Shown here in pieces: positions 47,333-57,974 of a stretch of 64,000 nt of DNA. The notes beneath the pieces were generated by a model that was given only the letters and a program-made list of their open reading frames with translations, had not been told where the DNA came from and searched no databases. Numbering within the stretch: the stretch's first letter is position 1; every line of letters starts with the position of its first letter. The position numbers were made by a program, and so were the translations under genes. Source of the DNA: Alphaproteobacteria bacterium. Its GTDB lineage: Bacteria > Pseudomonadota > Alphaproteobacteria > Reyranellales > Reyranellaceae. The stretch lies in the NCBI GenBank assembly GCA_016869975.1, contig VGCZ01000008.1:70526-134525 (forward strand), read 5' to 3'.

Positions 47333-48205
47333 ATGATCCAGCGGATCGGCGTCATCGGCGCTGGCCAGATGGGTGGCGGCATCGCGCATGTCTGCGCGCT
47401 CAAGGGCCTGCAGGTGAAGCTGCTCGACGTCAACCAGTTGGCGCTCGAGAAGGCGCTCGACGCGTTGAACGTCAACATGGACCGGCAGATCGGCCGCGGG
47501 CTGATCAAGCCGGACGATAAGGATGCCGCCCTGCGCCGCATCCAGATCGGCACCGACTACGCCCTGCTCGGCGATTGCGACCTGGTGATCGAGGCGGCCA
47601 CCGAGAATGAGGCGGTCAAGCGCGAGATCTTCAAGAAGGTCTGCCCGCTGGTGCCGCCGACGACCCTGCTGGCGACCAACACCTCGTCGATCTCGGTGAC
47701 GCGGCTGGCGTCGACCACCGACCGGCCCGGCAAGTTCATGGGCATGCACTTCATGAACCCGGTGCCGATGATGCGCCTGGTCGAGCTGATCCGCGGCATC
47801 GCCACCGAGGAGGAGACGTTCCGGGCCATCCGCGACCTGACGATCCGCCTCGACAAGACGCCGGCCAACGCCGAGGACTTCCCGGCCTTCATCGTCAACC
47901 GCATCCTGCTGCCGATGATCAACGAGGCGGTCTACGCGCTCTACGAGGGCGTCGGCACCGTCGAGTCGATCGACACGGCGATGAAGCTGGGCGCCAACCA
48001 TCCGATGGGCCCGCTCGAGCTCGCCGATTTCATCGGGCTGGATACGTGCCTGTCGGTGATGCAGGTGCTGTACGAGGGGCTGGCGGACTCCAAGTACCGT
48101 CCGTGCCCGCTACTGGTGAAGTACGTCGAGGCCGGCTGGATCGGCCGCAAGGTCAAGCGCGGATTCTACGACTACTCCGGCGAACGCCCGGTGCCGACGC
48201 GCTGA
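47333..48205 (+). CDS. 3-hydroxybutyryl-CoA dehydrogenase
   Basis: 290 aa. NAD-dependent oxidation of 3-hydroxyacyl-CoA, short-chain. The N-terminal Rossmann loop is IGVIGAGQMGGGIAHVCA; the catalytic His/Glu region is MGMHFMNPVPMMRLVELIRG; the C-terminal domain includes NRILLPMINEAV and GANHPMGPLELADFIG. Placed just after etfBA, as in many proteobacteria, linking beta-oxidation with electron transfer. Confidence 0.95.
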   Translation: MIQRIGVIGAGQMGGGIAHVCALKGLQVKLLDVNQLALEKALDALNVNMDRQIGRGLIKPDDKDAALRRIQIGTDYALLGDCDLVIEAATENEAVKREIFKKVCPLVPPTTLLATNTSSISVTRLASTTDRPGKFMGMHFMNPVPMMRLVELIRGIATEEETFRAIRDLTIRLDKTPANAEDFPAFIVNRILLPMINEAVYALYEGVGTVESIDTAMKLGANHPMGPLELADFIGLDTCLSVMQVLYEGLADSKYRPCPLLVKYVEAGWIGRKVKRGFYDYSGERPVPTR

Positions 48206-48212
48206 TGTTTTT

Positions 48213-48239
48213 CCTTCTCCCCGCCTTCGCGGGAGAAGG
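48213..48239. repeat. REP-like palindrome between convergent genes
   Basis: Arms CCTTCTCCC (48213-48221) and GGGAGAAGG (48231-48239) in the 40-nt gap between the dehydrogenase and the convergent glycosyltransferase; a TTTTT run precedes it on the plus strand. CTTCTCCCC subfamily. Confidence 0.75.
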
Positions 48240-48245
48240 GCACAA

Positions 48246-49418
48246 TCAGCCAATCAGCTCCTGCGCGGCGGCGACGATGCGCACCAGGCTGCCGGACTCG
48301 CCGCGCTGGTTGATCGCCTCGGCGATGCGCAGCGCGCGGGCCGGTGGCTCGCCCTGGACCAGTTCGCGTAACGCGCGCGAGGCCTGTGCCGGCGAGTTCA
48401 GCCGGCGGCGCGCGTGCACCGAGACGCCCAGCCGGTCGATCGTGCCGGCGCTGACCTCCTGATCGGCGACCTCCGGCCACAGCATCTGCGGGCGGCCCGC
48501 GCCCATCGCCGCGGCGAGCGTCGCGGCGCCGCCGTGATGGACGATCACATGCGCGCCGCGCGTCACCTCGGCCAGCGGCGGCGGCCGGTCGAAGACATGC
48601 ACCTTGCGCTCGGCAAGATACTGGCGGATCTCCGGCGTGGCCCGCTTGACGTAGGCGGCGCCCGGCAGTCCGCACTCGACCAGCGACTGCAGGATCATGC
48701 GCAGCTGCGGATGGCTCGCCGAGAGATAGGCGTAGAACGAAGGCGGGCCCGTCGGCCCGATCGGCGGCGGGATCGAGTCGAGCGGCCCGCAATCCGGCTG
48801 GCCGCGGAAGCCGGCGTAGGGATCGGTCTCGGCGAACGCCGTCACGAAATGGCGCGTGCCGCCGATGATCGCGGGCACCGAGTCGGCGATCACGCCTCCG
48901 AGCCGCTGTTGCGCCGAGCGCACGGCCTCGGCGATCTTCTCGGGCGGCGCGAAACGTTGCGCGGCCGGATCGAAGATCGGGAACTCGCGCTGATCGGGCG
49001 GCGGCATGATGTAGCCGTGGCCCATGGCGATCACGGGAACGCGGCCATAGGCGGCCAGCGTCGCCACCGGCGCATACTCGGCGACGATCAACACCGGCTG
49101 CAGCGCGAGGAACAGCATGTGCCAGGCGTGCGCCAGCCGGAACAGGTGCTCGGCGTTGGCGAAGTTGTTGACCGCCAGCAGGTCGGCGTAGCTGCCGGGC
49201 ACGAATCTGGGCTGCGTCGGATGCAGCATGCCCACCGCCATCGGCGCCTGCATCACGATCCATGACCGGCGCGCGAAGAAGTCGGCCGTGCCGACGAGAT
49301 CGCGCACCACGAAGACCGGTTCGTGGCCTTCCGCCTCCATCGCCGTGGCGACCTGCGACAGGCGGTCGACATAGCCGACGCCGACGCCCAGCTCCCAGGC
49401 GAAAAGGACGCGCGCCAT
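48246..49418 (-). CDS. Glycosyltransferase, UGT/MGT (GT1-like) family
   Basis: 390 aa. The C-terminal donor-binding part has VIVHHGGAATLAAAMGAGRP and LWPEVADQ, the HGG and DQ features of nucleotide-sugar glycosyltransferases of the GT1 / MurG-like fold; the N-terminus MARVLFAWELGVGVGYVDRL is acceptor-binding. The acceptor (lipid, polyketide or small molecule) is unknown. It lies 13 nt after the TlpA gene on the same strand. Confidence 0.82.
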   Translation of the reverse strand: MARVLFAWELGVGVGYVDRLSQVATAMEAEGHEPVFVVRDLVGTADFFARRSWIVMQAPMAVGMLHPTQPRFVPGSYADLLAVNNFANAEHLFRLAHAWHMLFLALQPVLIVAEYAPVATLAAYGRVPVIAMGHGYIMPPPDQREFPIFDPAAQRFAPPEKIAEAVRSAQQRLGGVIADSVPAIIGGTRHFVTAFAETDPYAGFRGQPDCGPLDSIPPPIGPTGPPSFYAYLSASHPQLRMILQSLVECGLPGAAYVKRATPEIRQYLAERKVHVFDRPPPLAEVTRGAHVIVHHGGAATLAAAMGAGRPQMLWPEVADQEVSAGTIDRLGVSVHARRRLNSPAQASRALRELVQGEPPARALRIAEAINQRGESGSLVRIVAAAQELIG

Positions 49419-49431
49419 CGCCGGCTTCGGC

Positions 49432-50010
49432 TCAGTTCTCGTCGAGCAGATGGCGGATCAACGCGACCGCCTCGGGCGTGTCCCACTCGGCCTCGCCCGC
49501 CAGGCGGCCGACCTCGCGGCCCTTCTTGTCGACCAGGATCGAGGTCGGCAGCACCAGCACGTCGAGCTTGCCGTACGCCGCGCGCTTGTCGTCGAGATAG
49601 ACGTCGAGCGCGGTGAGTTCCTTGTCGCGGATGAACGGCGCCACCTTGGCGCGCGTCGGCCCGTCGAGCGACAGGGCCAGCACCGCGAACCTCTCCTTGC
49701 CGATCGTCGTGGCGAGCTTGTTCAGGCTGGGCATCTCCTTGACGCAGGGGATGCACCATGTGGCCCAGAAATTGATCAGCACGACCTTGCCCTTGAACGT
49801 GTCGTAGCCGGCATCGGCGCCGTCGAGGGCCTTGAACGACAAGTCCGGGATCGCCGCGCGCGGCGCCTTCAGCTCGAACTTGGCGATCGAGCCGGACACC
49901 GGCGGCTTGGCGATTTCGGCGGAAGCGACGCCGCCTATCGCGACAAGCGCGACAATCGCCGGCGCCAAGCGGCGCAGGACGGGGAGGCGGAGGGAAAAGA
50001 ACTGTGCCAT
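49432..50010 (-). CDS. TlpA-like thiol:disulfide reductase
   Basis: 192 aa. A signal-anchor ([17 protein letters not shown]) is followed by a thioredoxin/AhpC-type domain with the active site [15 protein letters not shown] and the cis-Pro region [12 protein letters not shown] periplasmic reductant, possibly for cytochrome c maturation or copper-centre assembly. The start at 50010 is preferred to 50019 because an AGGA site is better spaced. Divergent from argH by 34 nt. Confidence 0.88.
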   Translation of the reverse strand: MAQFFSLRLPVLRRLAPAIVALVAIGGVASAEIAKPPVSGSIAKFELKAPRAAIPDLSFKALDGADAGYDTFKGKVVLINFWATWCIPCVKEMPSLNKLATTIGKERFAVLALSLDGPTRAKVAPFIRDKELTALDVYLDDKRAAYGKLDVLVLPTSILVDKKGREVGRLAGEAEWDTPEAVALIRHLLDEN

Positions 50011-50044
50011 AAGCGCCATCCTACGTTGTTTCGATGGGAAAATC

Positions 50045-51457
50045 ATGGCTGCGCGCAAGCAAGGCGGGGGCAAGGCCGGCAACCGGATGTGGGGCGGTCG
50101 CTACAAGATGGGCCCGGCGGAGATCATGGAGAAGATCAACGCCTCCATCGGCTTCGACAAGCGCCTCTACGCCCAGGACATCGCCGGCTCGCTGGCCCAC
50201 TGCGACATGCTGGTGGCGCGGAAGATCATCACCGCGGCCGACGGTCGCGCGATCAAGCGTGGCCTGAAGCAGGTCAAGGCCGAGATCGAGAGCGGCAGGT
50301 TCAAGTTCTCGACCAAGCTCGAGGACATCCATCTCAACGTCGAATCGCGGCTGACCGAGATCATCGGCCCGGCCGGCGGTCGCCTGCACACGGCGCGCTC
50401 GCGCAACGACCAGGTCGCGCTCGACGTGCGGCTGTGGGTGCGCGACACGATCGACCGCGTCGAGCCGATGCTGGCCGATTTGCAGGCCGCCTTGATCGAT
50501 CGGGCGCAAGAGCATGCGGCGACGATCATGCCCGGCTTCACGCACTTGCAGACCGCGCAGCCGATCACATTCGGTCACCATCTCTTGGCCTATGTCGAGA
50601 TGTTCGGGCGCGATCGCGGCCGCCTGGCCGATTGCCGCGCCCGGCTCAACGTCTCGCCGCTGGGCGCCGCGGCGCTCGCCGGCTCGCCGCATCCCATCGA
50701 TCCGCGCAAGACGGCCAGGGCGCTGGGTTTCGACGGTCCGATGGCCAATTCGCTCGATGCGGTCTCGGATCGCGATTACGTCGTGGAGTTCGTCGCCGCG
50801 GCCTCGCTGACGGCGGTACATCTGTCGCGCCTGTCCGAGGAGATCGTGATCTGGTGCAGCGCGCCGTTCCGCTTCATCAGCCTGTCGGATGCTTTCACGA
50901 CCGGCAGCTCGATCATGCCGCAGAAGCGCAACCCCGACGCGGCCGAGCTGGCGCGCGGCAAGGTCGGCCGCATCGTCGGCGCCTTCGTGGCGCTGTGCAC
51001 GATGATGAAGGGCCTGCCGCTGACCTACGGCAAGGACATGCAGGAGGACAAGGAACCGCTATTCGACGCCGCCGATTCGCTGGAGCTGTGTGTCGCCGCG
51101 ATGGCCGGCATGGTGCGCGACCTGAAGGCCAATCCCGAGCGCATGCGCGCGGTGGCGGCGGCCGATTACTCGGTGGCGACCGACCTCGCTGACTGGCTGG
51201 TGCGTAAGCTCGGCCTGCCGTTCCGCCAGGCGCATCACGTCACCGGCGCGCTGGTGGCGATGGCCGCCGAGAAGGACGTGCCGCTCGACGGCCTGACGTT
51301 GCAGCAGATGCGGACGATCGAGCCCAAGATCACCCGCGATGTCTTCAAGGTGCTGACCGTCGAAGCCTCGGTCGCCGCGCGCAAGAGCCTGGGCGGCACC
51401 GCCCCGGCCAACGTCGCGCGCGCCGTCGCCGACGCGCGCAAGCGCTTCGCGCGATGA
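50045..51457 (+). CDS. argH: Argininosuccinate lyase ArgH
   Basis: 470 aa tetrameric enzyme of the fumarase/aspartase fold that splits argininosuccinate to arginine and fumarate. The N-terminus [20 protein letters not shown], the [13 protein letters not shown] segment and the signature loop [17 protein letters not shown] are intact. The start at 50045 is chosen; the upstream open frame overlaps the TlpA gene. It opens the argH-lipoprotein-lysA cluster. Confidence 0.96.
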   Translation: MAARKQGGGKAGNRMWGGRYKMGPAEIMEKINASIGFDKRLYAQDIAGSLAHCDMLVARKIITAADGRAIKRGLKQVKAEIESGRFKFSTKLEDIHLNVESRLTEIIGPAGGRLHTARSRNDQVALDVRLWVRDTIDRVEPMLADLQAALIDRAQEHAATIMPGFTHLQTAQPITFGHHLLAYVEMFGRDRGRLADCRARLNVSPLGAAALAGSPHPIDPRKTARALGFDGPMANSLDAVSDRDYVVEFVAAASLTAVHLSRLSEEIVIWCSAPFRFISLSDAFTTGSSIMPQKRNPDAAELARGKVGRIVGAFVALCTMMKGLPLTYGKDMQEDKEPLFDAADSLELCVAAMAGMVRDLKANPERMRAVAAADYSVATDLADWLVRKLGLPFRQAHHVTGALVAMAAEKDVPLDGLTLQQMRTIEPKITRDVFKVLTVEASVAARKSLGGTAPANVARAVADARKRFAR

Positions 51458-51476
51458 CGCGTGGCGCTGTCTTCCT

Positions 51477-51503
51477 CCCTCTCTCCGCTCGCGGGGAGAG
51501 GGG
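51477..51503. repeat. REP-like palindrome between argH and the lipoprotein gene
   Basis: CCCTCTCTCCGC...GCGGGGAGAGGG palindrome, CTCTCCCC subfamily, in the 66-nt gap. Confidence 0.7.
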
Positions 51504-51523
51504 ACACATGCGATAGCCGCACG

Positions 51524-51700
51524 ATGATACGGCGCGCGCTCATGTTGGGGCTGATCGCTTCGCTCGCCGCCTGCGGGCGCAAGAGCGATCCACTGCCGCC
51601 CAGCGGCCCCGATACGCCGAGACGAACCTATCCGCCGCAGAGTGAACTCAGTCCTTCTCCCCGCCTTCGCGAGGAGACGGGAACACAAACAAGGATATGA
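51524..51700 (+). CDS. lptM: LptM-like small lipoprotein
   Basis: 58 aa. Lipobox LIASLAACGRKSDPLPP gives a lipidated cysteine at residue 17, with the GxKxPLxPP pattern of LptM (YifL), which assists LptD maturation in E. coli. Its place between argH and lysA is typical for this family. The C-terminal part (SPSPRLREETGTQTRI) is translated from a REP element, so this copy has an added tail. The stop overlaps a possible lysA ATG. Confidence 0.72.
   Translation: MIRRALMLGLIASLAACGRKSDPLPPSGPDTPRRTYPPQSELSPSPRLREETGTQTRI
51653..51680. repeat. REP-like palindrome inside the LptM-like gene
   Basis: CCTTCTCCCCGCCTTCGCGAGGAGACGG, imperfect copy of the CTTCTCCCC subfamily, in the last third of the lipoprotein gene and in its reading frame. 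Confidence 0.75.
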
Positions 51701-51702
51701 CA

Positions 51703-52965
<1,263 letters not shown>

Positions 52966-52987
52966 TGCGTAACCGGATGAGGGGTTA

Positions 52988-55582
52988 ATGCCCGTTCTCC
53001 CGCAGCCGTCGATCGCTCCAGCCAGCCTCGACCGCCGCATCGCCATCGCCCGCGCCGCACTGGCGTGGGAGGCCCTGTGGCCCCGCCTGATCACCCCGTT
53101 GTGCTTTGTCGCGCTGTTCCTGGCGGCGGCGCATCTCGACGTCTTCCGCGGCCTGGAGGCCTGGACCCACACAGCGTTGCTGGCCGGCTGCGCCGCCGCG
53201 CTGATCGGGCTCACCTGGTTCGCCTTCCGCGGCTTCTGCTGGCCCGATCGGGCCGCCGCCGAGCGCCGCCTGGAGATCGACAGCGGCGTGCCGCACCGGC
53301 CGATCCAGGCGATCGAGGACACGATCGCGATTGGCGAGGGCGATCCCTTCGCCAAGGCGATGTGGGACGCCCATCGCCGCCGCGAGGCTGAGCGCCTGGC
53401 CGCGCTGCGCAATACCGCGCCGCGCTCCGACGTGCCGCGCCGCGATCCGCGCGCGCTGCGCCTGGTGCCGCTGCTCGGCCTGATCGTCGCCCTGGTCGCC
53501 GCTGGCGGCTGGCGCGGCGATCGCATGGCCGCGGCTTTCACGCCGGCTTTCCCGCCGCCGCCGCCGCTGGTCGTCGAGCTGTGGATCTCGCCGCCGGCCT
53601 ATACGCGCAAGGCGCCGATCTATCTCGACACCCAGGACGCCCAGCGCGTGCTGCGCGTGCCGGCGGGCAGCAAGGTGGCCGGCTTCATCGACAACGTCGC
53701 GGAGGGCCGCGAGGCTGTGCTGCGCATCGGCGGCAAGGATACGCCCTTCGCCGCCGTCGGGCCGGGCCGTCACCAGGTCGACGCCGCGATCGAGGGCGGC
53801 GACACCTTGACCGTGCTGGTCAATGGCCGCGAACGCGCGACATGGAAGATGCGGCTGGTGCCCGATTCGCCGCCGACCGTCGAGTTCACGCGCGATCCCG
53901 CGAGCACCGACCGGCGCGAGTTCCGTATCGATTACGTCGCCGGCGACGATTACGGCGTCACCGCGCTGAAGGCGCGCCTGCGCCTGCACGGCAGCGAGCG
54001 CAAGGGCCTGCTGGCCGACGAGGAGCCGGAGTGGGTCACTCTCGAGCTGCCGATGGTCGCCGCCAACCCGGCGCGCATCGACGACTCGATCCGCCAGGAT
54101 CTGACGCCGCATCCATGGGCCGGCCTCAAGGTCCTCGTCCAGCTCGAAGCCCAGGACGGCGCCGAGCAGACCGGCGTGTCCAAGCCCGCGATCGTGCATC
54201 TGCCGGAACGGCGCTTCTCGCATCCCGTGGCGCGCGCCATCATCGAGCTGCGCAAGAACCTCTCGCGCGACAATTCGGCCAACACCCGCCAACTGGCGTC
54301 GCGCGGCCTGCTGATCATCGGCAACGCGCCGCAGGCCTTCAAGGGCGACACCGTCGTCATCCTCGGCCTGCGCGTCGCGGCCGGCCGCCTGCGCAACGAC
54401 AAGACCGGCAGCGACGTCGCCGAAGTCCAGCGCCTGATGTGGGAGCTGGCGCTGCGCATCGAGGAGAACCGCTCGACCGACGCCGAGCGCGAGTTCCGCG
54501 AGGCCCAGCGCGAGCTGAAGGACGCGCTGGAGCGCCAGGCGCCCGATCCGGAGATCGAGCGGCTGATCCGCCAGCTCCAGGAAGCCATGGACCGGATGAT
54601 GCGCGAGTTCGAGGAGCGCATGAAGGACCCGGCCGAGCGCGAGAAGGCCGAGCGCGAGCAGCAGGACATGGACCCCGACCAGTCGGTCGACTCGCAGGAC
54701 ATGCAGGACCTCATGGACCGCGCGCGCGAGATGGCGCGCAACGGCCAGCGCGACGAGGCCAAGCGCATGCTCGAGGAGATGCTGCGTCAGATGGAGAACA
54801 TGCGGCCGATGCTGTCCGACAAGGGCCAGCAGGGCCGCCAGCGCCAGCAGCAGGGCCAGCGCCAGCAGGGCCAGGGCCAGCAGGGCCGCAGCGACATGAA
54901 TCAGCTCGACCGCATGACGCGCGAGCAGAACCGCCAGCTCGGCGAGACCGAGCGCCAGCAGCGCGGCCAGCAGCAGGGCCAGCAGGGACAGCGCGGCCAG
55001 CAGGGCCAGCGCCAGCCCGGCCAGCAGCAGCCGGGCCAGGGACAGCCCGGACAGGGACAGCCCGGACAGGGACAGCCGGGCCAGCAGGGCCAGCCCAGCC
55101 CGGGCGAAATGGGCCGCCAGCAGGGCGACCTGCGCCGTCAGCTCGGCGACTTCATGCAGCGTCACGCTGATCGCGGCGGCGACCTGCCGGGATCGCTCGG
55201 CCAGGCCGAACGCTCGATGCGCGACGCCGAGGAGGCGCTGCGCCGCGGCGACCTGGGCGACGCCTCGCGCGCCCAGCGCCGCGCGCTGGAACAGCTGCAG
55301 CAGGGCATGAGCGACCTCGCCGAGCAGCTCCAGGCCGGGCCGGGCAACCAGCAGGACCGGGGCCGCGTCGAGGACCGCAAGGAAGCCAACGACCGCGATC
55401 CGCTCGGCCGCTCCGAGGGCAACTACGGCGGCGCCGTCGACACCGACGCCGACAAGGTGCCCGACCGCCTCGACCGTCAGCGTGCCCGCGATATCCTCGA
55501 GGAACTGCGCCGCCGCGCCGGCGAAACGCAGCGGCCGAAGGAGGAGCTGGAATACATCGACCGGCTACTCAGGCAGTTCTAG
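52988..55582 (+). CDS. TIGR02302/DUF4175 family protein with Gln/Gly-rich tail
   Basis: 864 aa, a family restricted mainly to alphaproteobacteria and of unknown function. Two or three N-terminal membrane helices (PLCFVALFLAAAHLDVF, HTALLAGCAAALIGLTWF, LVPLLGLIVALVAAGGW), a large periplasmic or external domain with Pro-rich start (FPPPPPLVVELWISPPAYTR), a long charged coiled-coil (residues about 490-610), then a Gln/Gly/Pro-rich low-complexity region encoded by near-tandem DNA repeats, and a conserved C-terminus (DPLGRSEGNYGGAVDTDADK). It follows lysA on the same strand, as usual. Confidence 0.85.
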   Translation: MPVLPQPSIAPASLDRRIAIARAALAWEALWPRLITPLCFVALFLAAAHLDVFRGLEAWTHTALLAGCAAALIGLTWFAFRGFCWPDRAAAERRLEIDSGVPHRPIQAIEDTIAIGEGDPFAKAMWDAHRRREAERLAALRNTAPRSDVPRRDPRALRLVPLLGLIVALVAAGGWRGDRMAAAFTPAFPPPPPLVVELWISPPAYTRKAPIYLDTQDAQRVLRVPAGSKVAGFIDNVAEGREAVLRIGGKDTPFAAVGPGRHQVDAAIEGGDTLTVLVNGRERATWKMRLVPDSPPTVEFTRDPASTDRREFRIDYVAGDDYGVTALKARLRLHGSERKGLLADEEPEWVTLELPMVAANPARIDDSIRQDLTPHPWAGLKVLVQLEAQDGAEQTGVSKPAIVHLPERRFSHPVARAIIELRKNLSRDNSANTRQLASRGLLIIGNAPQAFKGDTVVILGLRVAAGRLRNDKTGSDVAEVQRLMWELALRIEENRSTDAEREFREAQRELKDALERQAPDPEIERLIRQLQEAMDRMMREFEERMKDPAEREKAEREQQDMDPDQSVDSQDMQDLMDRAREMARNGQRDEAKRMLEEMLRQMENMRPMLSDKGQQGRQRQQQGQRQQGQGQQGRSDMNQLDRMTREQNRQLGETERQQRGQQQGQQGQRGQQGQRQPGQQQPGQGQPGQGQPGQGQPGQQGQPSPGEMGRQQGDLRRQLGDFMQRHADRGGDLPGSLGQAERSMRDAEEALRRGDLGDASRAQRRALEQLQQGMSDLAEQLQAGPGNQQDRGRVEDRKEANDRDPLGRSEGNYGGAVDTDADKVPDRLDRQRARDILEELRRRAGETQRPKEELEYIDRLLRQF
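55041..55080 (+). repeat. 15-bp tandem repeat in the TIGR02302 gene
   Basis: Unit GACAGCCCGGACAGG repeated about 2.7 times inside a longer Gln/Gly-coding stretch (about 54823-55100). It encodes QPGQG repeats and would be prone to slippage by multiples of five residues. Confidence 0.8.
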
Positions 55583-55606
55583 GACGCGATCACAGCGTCA
55601 TCAGCG

Positions 55607-55640
55607 ACGGCCCGCCGATCATCGGCGGGCCGTTTTCAAT
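55607..55640 (+). terminator. Intrinsic terminator after the TIGR02302 gene
   Basis: Perfect long palindrome (arms 55607-55619 and 55621-55633) followed by TTT and an AT-rich stretch. It ends the argH-lysA-TIGR02302 unit. Confidence 0.75.
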
Positions 55641-55723
55641 TGCGGCTATGCGTTCCCGTACCGCGCGTCTGAGGAGTCCCTTACCACGGGGCGACGCTGC
55701 CCGGCGGCGGCGCGTGACGATCA

Positions 55724-56959
55724 TCACAGTTCCGTATCGCCCCTCAGCAGCCGCTGCGCGACGGTGCGGTTCAGGATCTCGTTGGTACCATCGGCGACGT
55801 TGACGATGCGCAGCGCGTGCCAGGCGTGGTGCAGGCCAAGCTCGTTGGTGAAGCCCATGGCGCCGTGGGTCTGCATCGCGCGGTCGACGGCGCGGTAGCC
55901 GACCTGCACCGAATAGGCCTTGGCCATCGACAGCTCCTTGACCGCCGGCTCGCCCTTGTCGAGCAACGCGGCGGCATTCAGGCCCATCAGATGCGCGGCG
56001 TGCAGCTCCATGGCGCTCTCGGCGAGCGGGAAGGTGACGCCCTGGTACTCGGCGATCTTCTGGCCGAACGCCTGGCGCGTCTTGGCGTAGTCCAGCGCCT
56101 GCTCCAGCGCCCAGCGGCCGTAGCCGACGGCGCGCGCCGAGTTGTAGATGCGCCCCAGCGACACGCCGTATAGCGCCGCCGCGAAACCATTGCCGAGCTC
56201 GCCGACCAGCTGCCAGGGTTCGACCCGCACGTCCTCCAGTCTAAGCTCGGCTTCGTCGCCGCCGATATGGCCGAACAGCTTGATCACCCGTTGCACTTCA
56301 AATCCCGGCGACGCGGTGGGCACCAGGAACGCCGAGATGCCGCCGGCGCGCCGCGCGGCGCGCTCGCCGTCGGTCACGGCGAAGACGACGCAGTAGTCGG
56401 CGACCGGCGCGTTGGACGTCCAGATCTTGCGGCCGGTGATGCGCCAGCCCTGGTTGTCGACGACGGCGCGTGTCGCGATGGCGGCCGCATCGGAGCCGGC
56501 GCCGGGCTCCGACAGGCCGAAGCACATCGAGGCCTCGCCGGCCATCAGCGGCGCCAGGATGCGTTCACGCGCCTCTGCGGTGACCTTCTCCAGCAGGCGG
56601 CTGGGACCGAAGGCCCAGTGGCTGACGGCGTAAAGCATGAGCCAGTTTTGTGGCCCGCACAGATGGAACAACGCTTCCCAGCCGGCGTAGTAGGCCAGGT
56701 GCCCCAGGCCGCCGCCGCCCAGCGCCTCGGGCACGCACATGTTGTAGTAACCGGCCTTGGCCGCGGCACGTCGCACCTCGCCGATCAGGCCCTTGAGCGC
56801 GTCGGAGAAGCGGCCGTCCTCGCGGTATAGCCGGCGCGGATCCTCGAACAGATCGCGATGCCGTTCGTGTCGCGGCAGGATTTCGGCGCGGGCGAAGCGC
56901 AACAGCCCGTCGCGCGCGGCGCGGACGTCGTCGGGCAGCTCCCAGGCGATGGCGGACAT
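55724..56959 (-). CDS. Acyl-CoA dehydrogenase family protein
   Basis: 411 aa flavoprotein. FAD/substrate segments MCFGLSEPGAGSDAAAIATR, WITSNAP-like KIWTSNAPVADY and YAKTRQAFGQKIAEYQG are present. The C-terminal catalytic-base region reads HALRIVNVADGTNEI, with Asp where short- and medium-chain enzymes have Glu, as in ACAD10/11-like proteins. Would pass electrons to ETF (45591-47274). The start at 56959 is the conserved N-terminus; the frame is open further up. Confidence 0.88.
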   Translation of the reverse strand: MSAIAWELPDDVRAARDGLLRFARAEILPRHERHRDLFEDPRRLYREDGRFSDALKGLIGEVRRAAAKAGYYNMCVPEALGGGGLGHLAYYAGWEALFHLCGPQNWLMLYAVSHWAFGPSRLLEKVTAEARERILAPLMAGEASMCFGLSEPGAGSDAAAIATRAVVDNQGWRITGRKIWTSNAPVADYCVVFAVTDGERAARRAGGISAFLVPTASPGFEVQRVIKLFGHIGGDEAELRLEDVRVEPWQLVGELGNGFAAALYGVSLGRIYNSARAVGYGRWALEQALDYAKTRQAFGQKIAEYQGVTFPLAESAMELHAAHLMGLNAAALLDKGEPAVKELSMAKAYSVQVGYRAVDRAMQTHGAMGFTNELGLHHAWHALRIVNVADGTNEILNRTVAQRLLRGDTEL

Positions 56960-57432
56960 GGTCGTTCCTTCCGTCAAGATCGCAGCGTTGGGCGCGAACT
57001 CTCGCATAAAAGGCCATCGGCCTCACCCCGAGAAGGCCGACGACGCGGACAGTCGAGGCGCGCGACGGCGTCAGTCTTGCCTTATCGCGTGGTTGCCCGC
57101 GACGTTCGCCGCGCGCTCCTCTTGTCGCGCCTGGGCTGGCTTTCAGTGTCAGGGGGCGTTCCTGCGTTTCTTGGTCGGGTGGCGACGCGCCTGCGCCGCC
57201 AGCTGGCTGGGCACGGTCCGTCGCGGCGGAACAACGCAAGAACGCAAGCCTGGCACGGAACCGAGATGTGTCAGGCTTGCGTTGTTCCGATCGGTGCGGA
57301 AAGCCTCCTCGGCGGATGCGGTTCCGCGACAGCGCGATCGCAAGAAGCGCAACCGCGCGAGCTTTCTGGCGCGTGCCGAATGGCGACGATCGGGCGAGGC
57401 GCGCGCCAGCGGCCCAGCCGGCGTCGCCAGTC
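56960..57432. other. Gene-free stretch between hpt and the acyl-CoA dehydrogenase gene
   Basis: 473 nt without a supportable gene; open frames here are short shadows lacking recognisable domains. It holds an inverted repeat (57227-57289) but no clear promoter, terminator or RNA gene. Confidence 0.6.
57227..57289. repeat. Inverted repeat with internally duplicated arm
   Basis: The right arm (57272-57289) CAGGCTTGCGTTGTTCCG is complementary to a left arm (57227-57252) in which an 8-nt piece AACGCAAG is tandemly doubled. There is no T-run on either side, so not a terminator. Unlike the two palindrome families elsewhere. Confidence 0.75.
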
Positions 57433-57972
57433 TCAGTCCCCGGTTTCGACCACCCCGATATACGACAACCCGCGATGCCGCCCGGCGTGGTCGAGCCCAT
57501 AGCCGACCAGGAATTCGTCGGGCACCGAGAAGCCGACGAAATCGGCTTCCAGCGCGACCAGCCGGCGCGAGGGCTTGTCGAGCAGGGCGCAGAGCTTAAC
57601 CGCGCGCGCGCCGCGGTCGAGCAGGAGCTGGCGCGCCGCCGTGAGCGTGCGGCCGGTGTCGAGGATGTCGTCGACCAGCAGTACGTCCTTGCCCTCGATC
57701 GACATCGCCAGGTCGCGCACGATGCGCACCTGGCCCGACGACTCCGTGCCGGCGCCGTAGCTCGAGAGCGTGATGAAATCGAGCGGCCAGTCGGCGCCGG
57801 CGCGGGCGAGCGCGCGGATCAGGTCGGCAGCGAAGACGAAACTGCCTGTGAGTACCGGCACGACCATGGTGTCGTCGCTCATAGCTTCGCAGATGTCACG
57901 CGCCATGTCCTCGATGCGCGCGGCGATCTCGGCCGAGGAGATGCGGACGGCGATCTCCGGGCGCGCGCTCAT
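57433..57972 (-). CDS. hpt: Hypoxanthine phosphoribosyltransferase
   Basis: 179 aa purine salvage enzyme making IMP (or GMP) from hypoxanthine (guanine) and PRPP. The PRPP motif VLLVDDILDTGRTLTAAR, the loop TLSSYGAGTESSGQVRIV and the C-terminal DEFLVGYGLDHAGRHRGL match Hpt. It starts 2 nt after the DUF3426 gene, hence an operon. It complements the purine deaminase at 15761-16786. Confidence 0.95.
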   Translation of the reverse strand: MSARPEIAVRISSAEIAARIEDMARDICEAMSDDTMVVPVLTGSFVFAADLIRALARAGADWPLDFITLSSYGAGTESSGQVRIVRDLAMSIEGKDVLLVDDILDTGRTLTAARQLLLDRGARAVKLCALLDKPSRRLVALEADFVGFSVPDEFLVGYGLDHAGRHRGLSYIGVVETGD

Positions 57973-57974
57973 GC

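Noticed and set aside
54823..55100. Gln/Gly repeats as a CRISPR-like or phage array
   Set aside because: Units are contiguous without spacers and in frame in a full-length gene.
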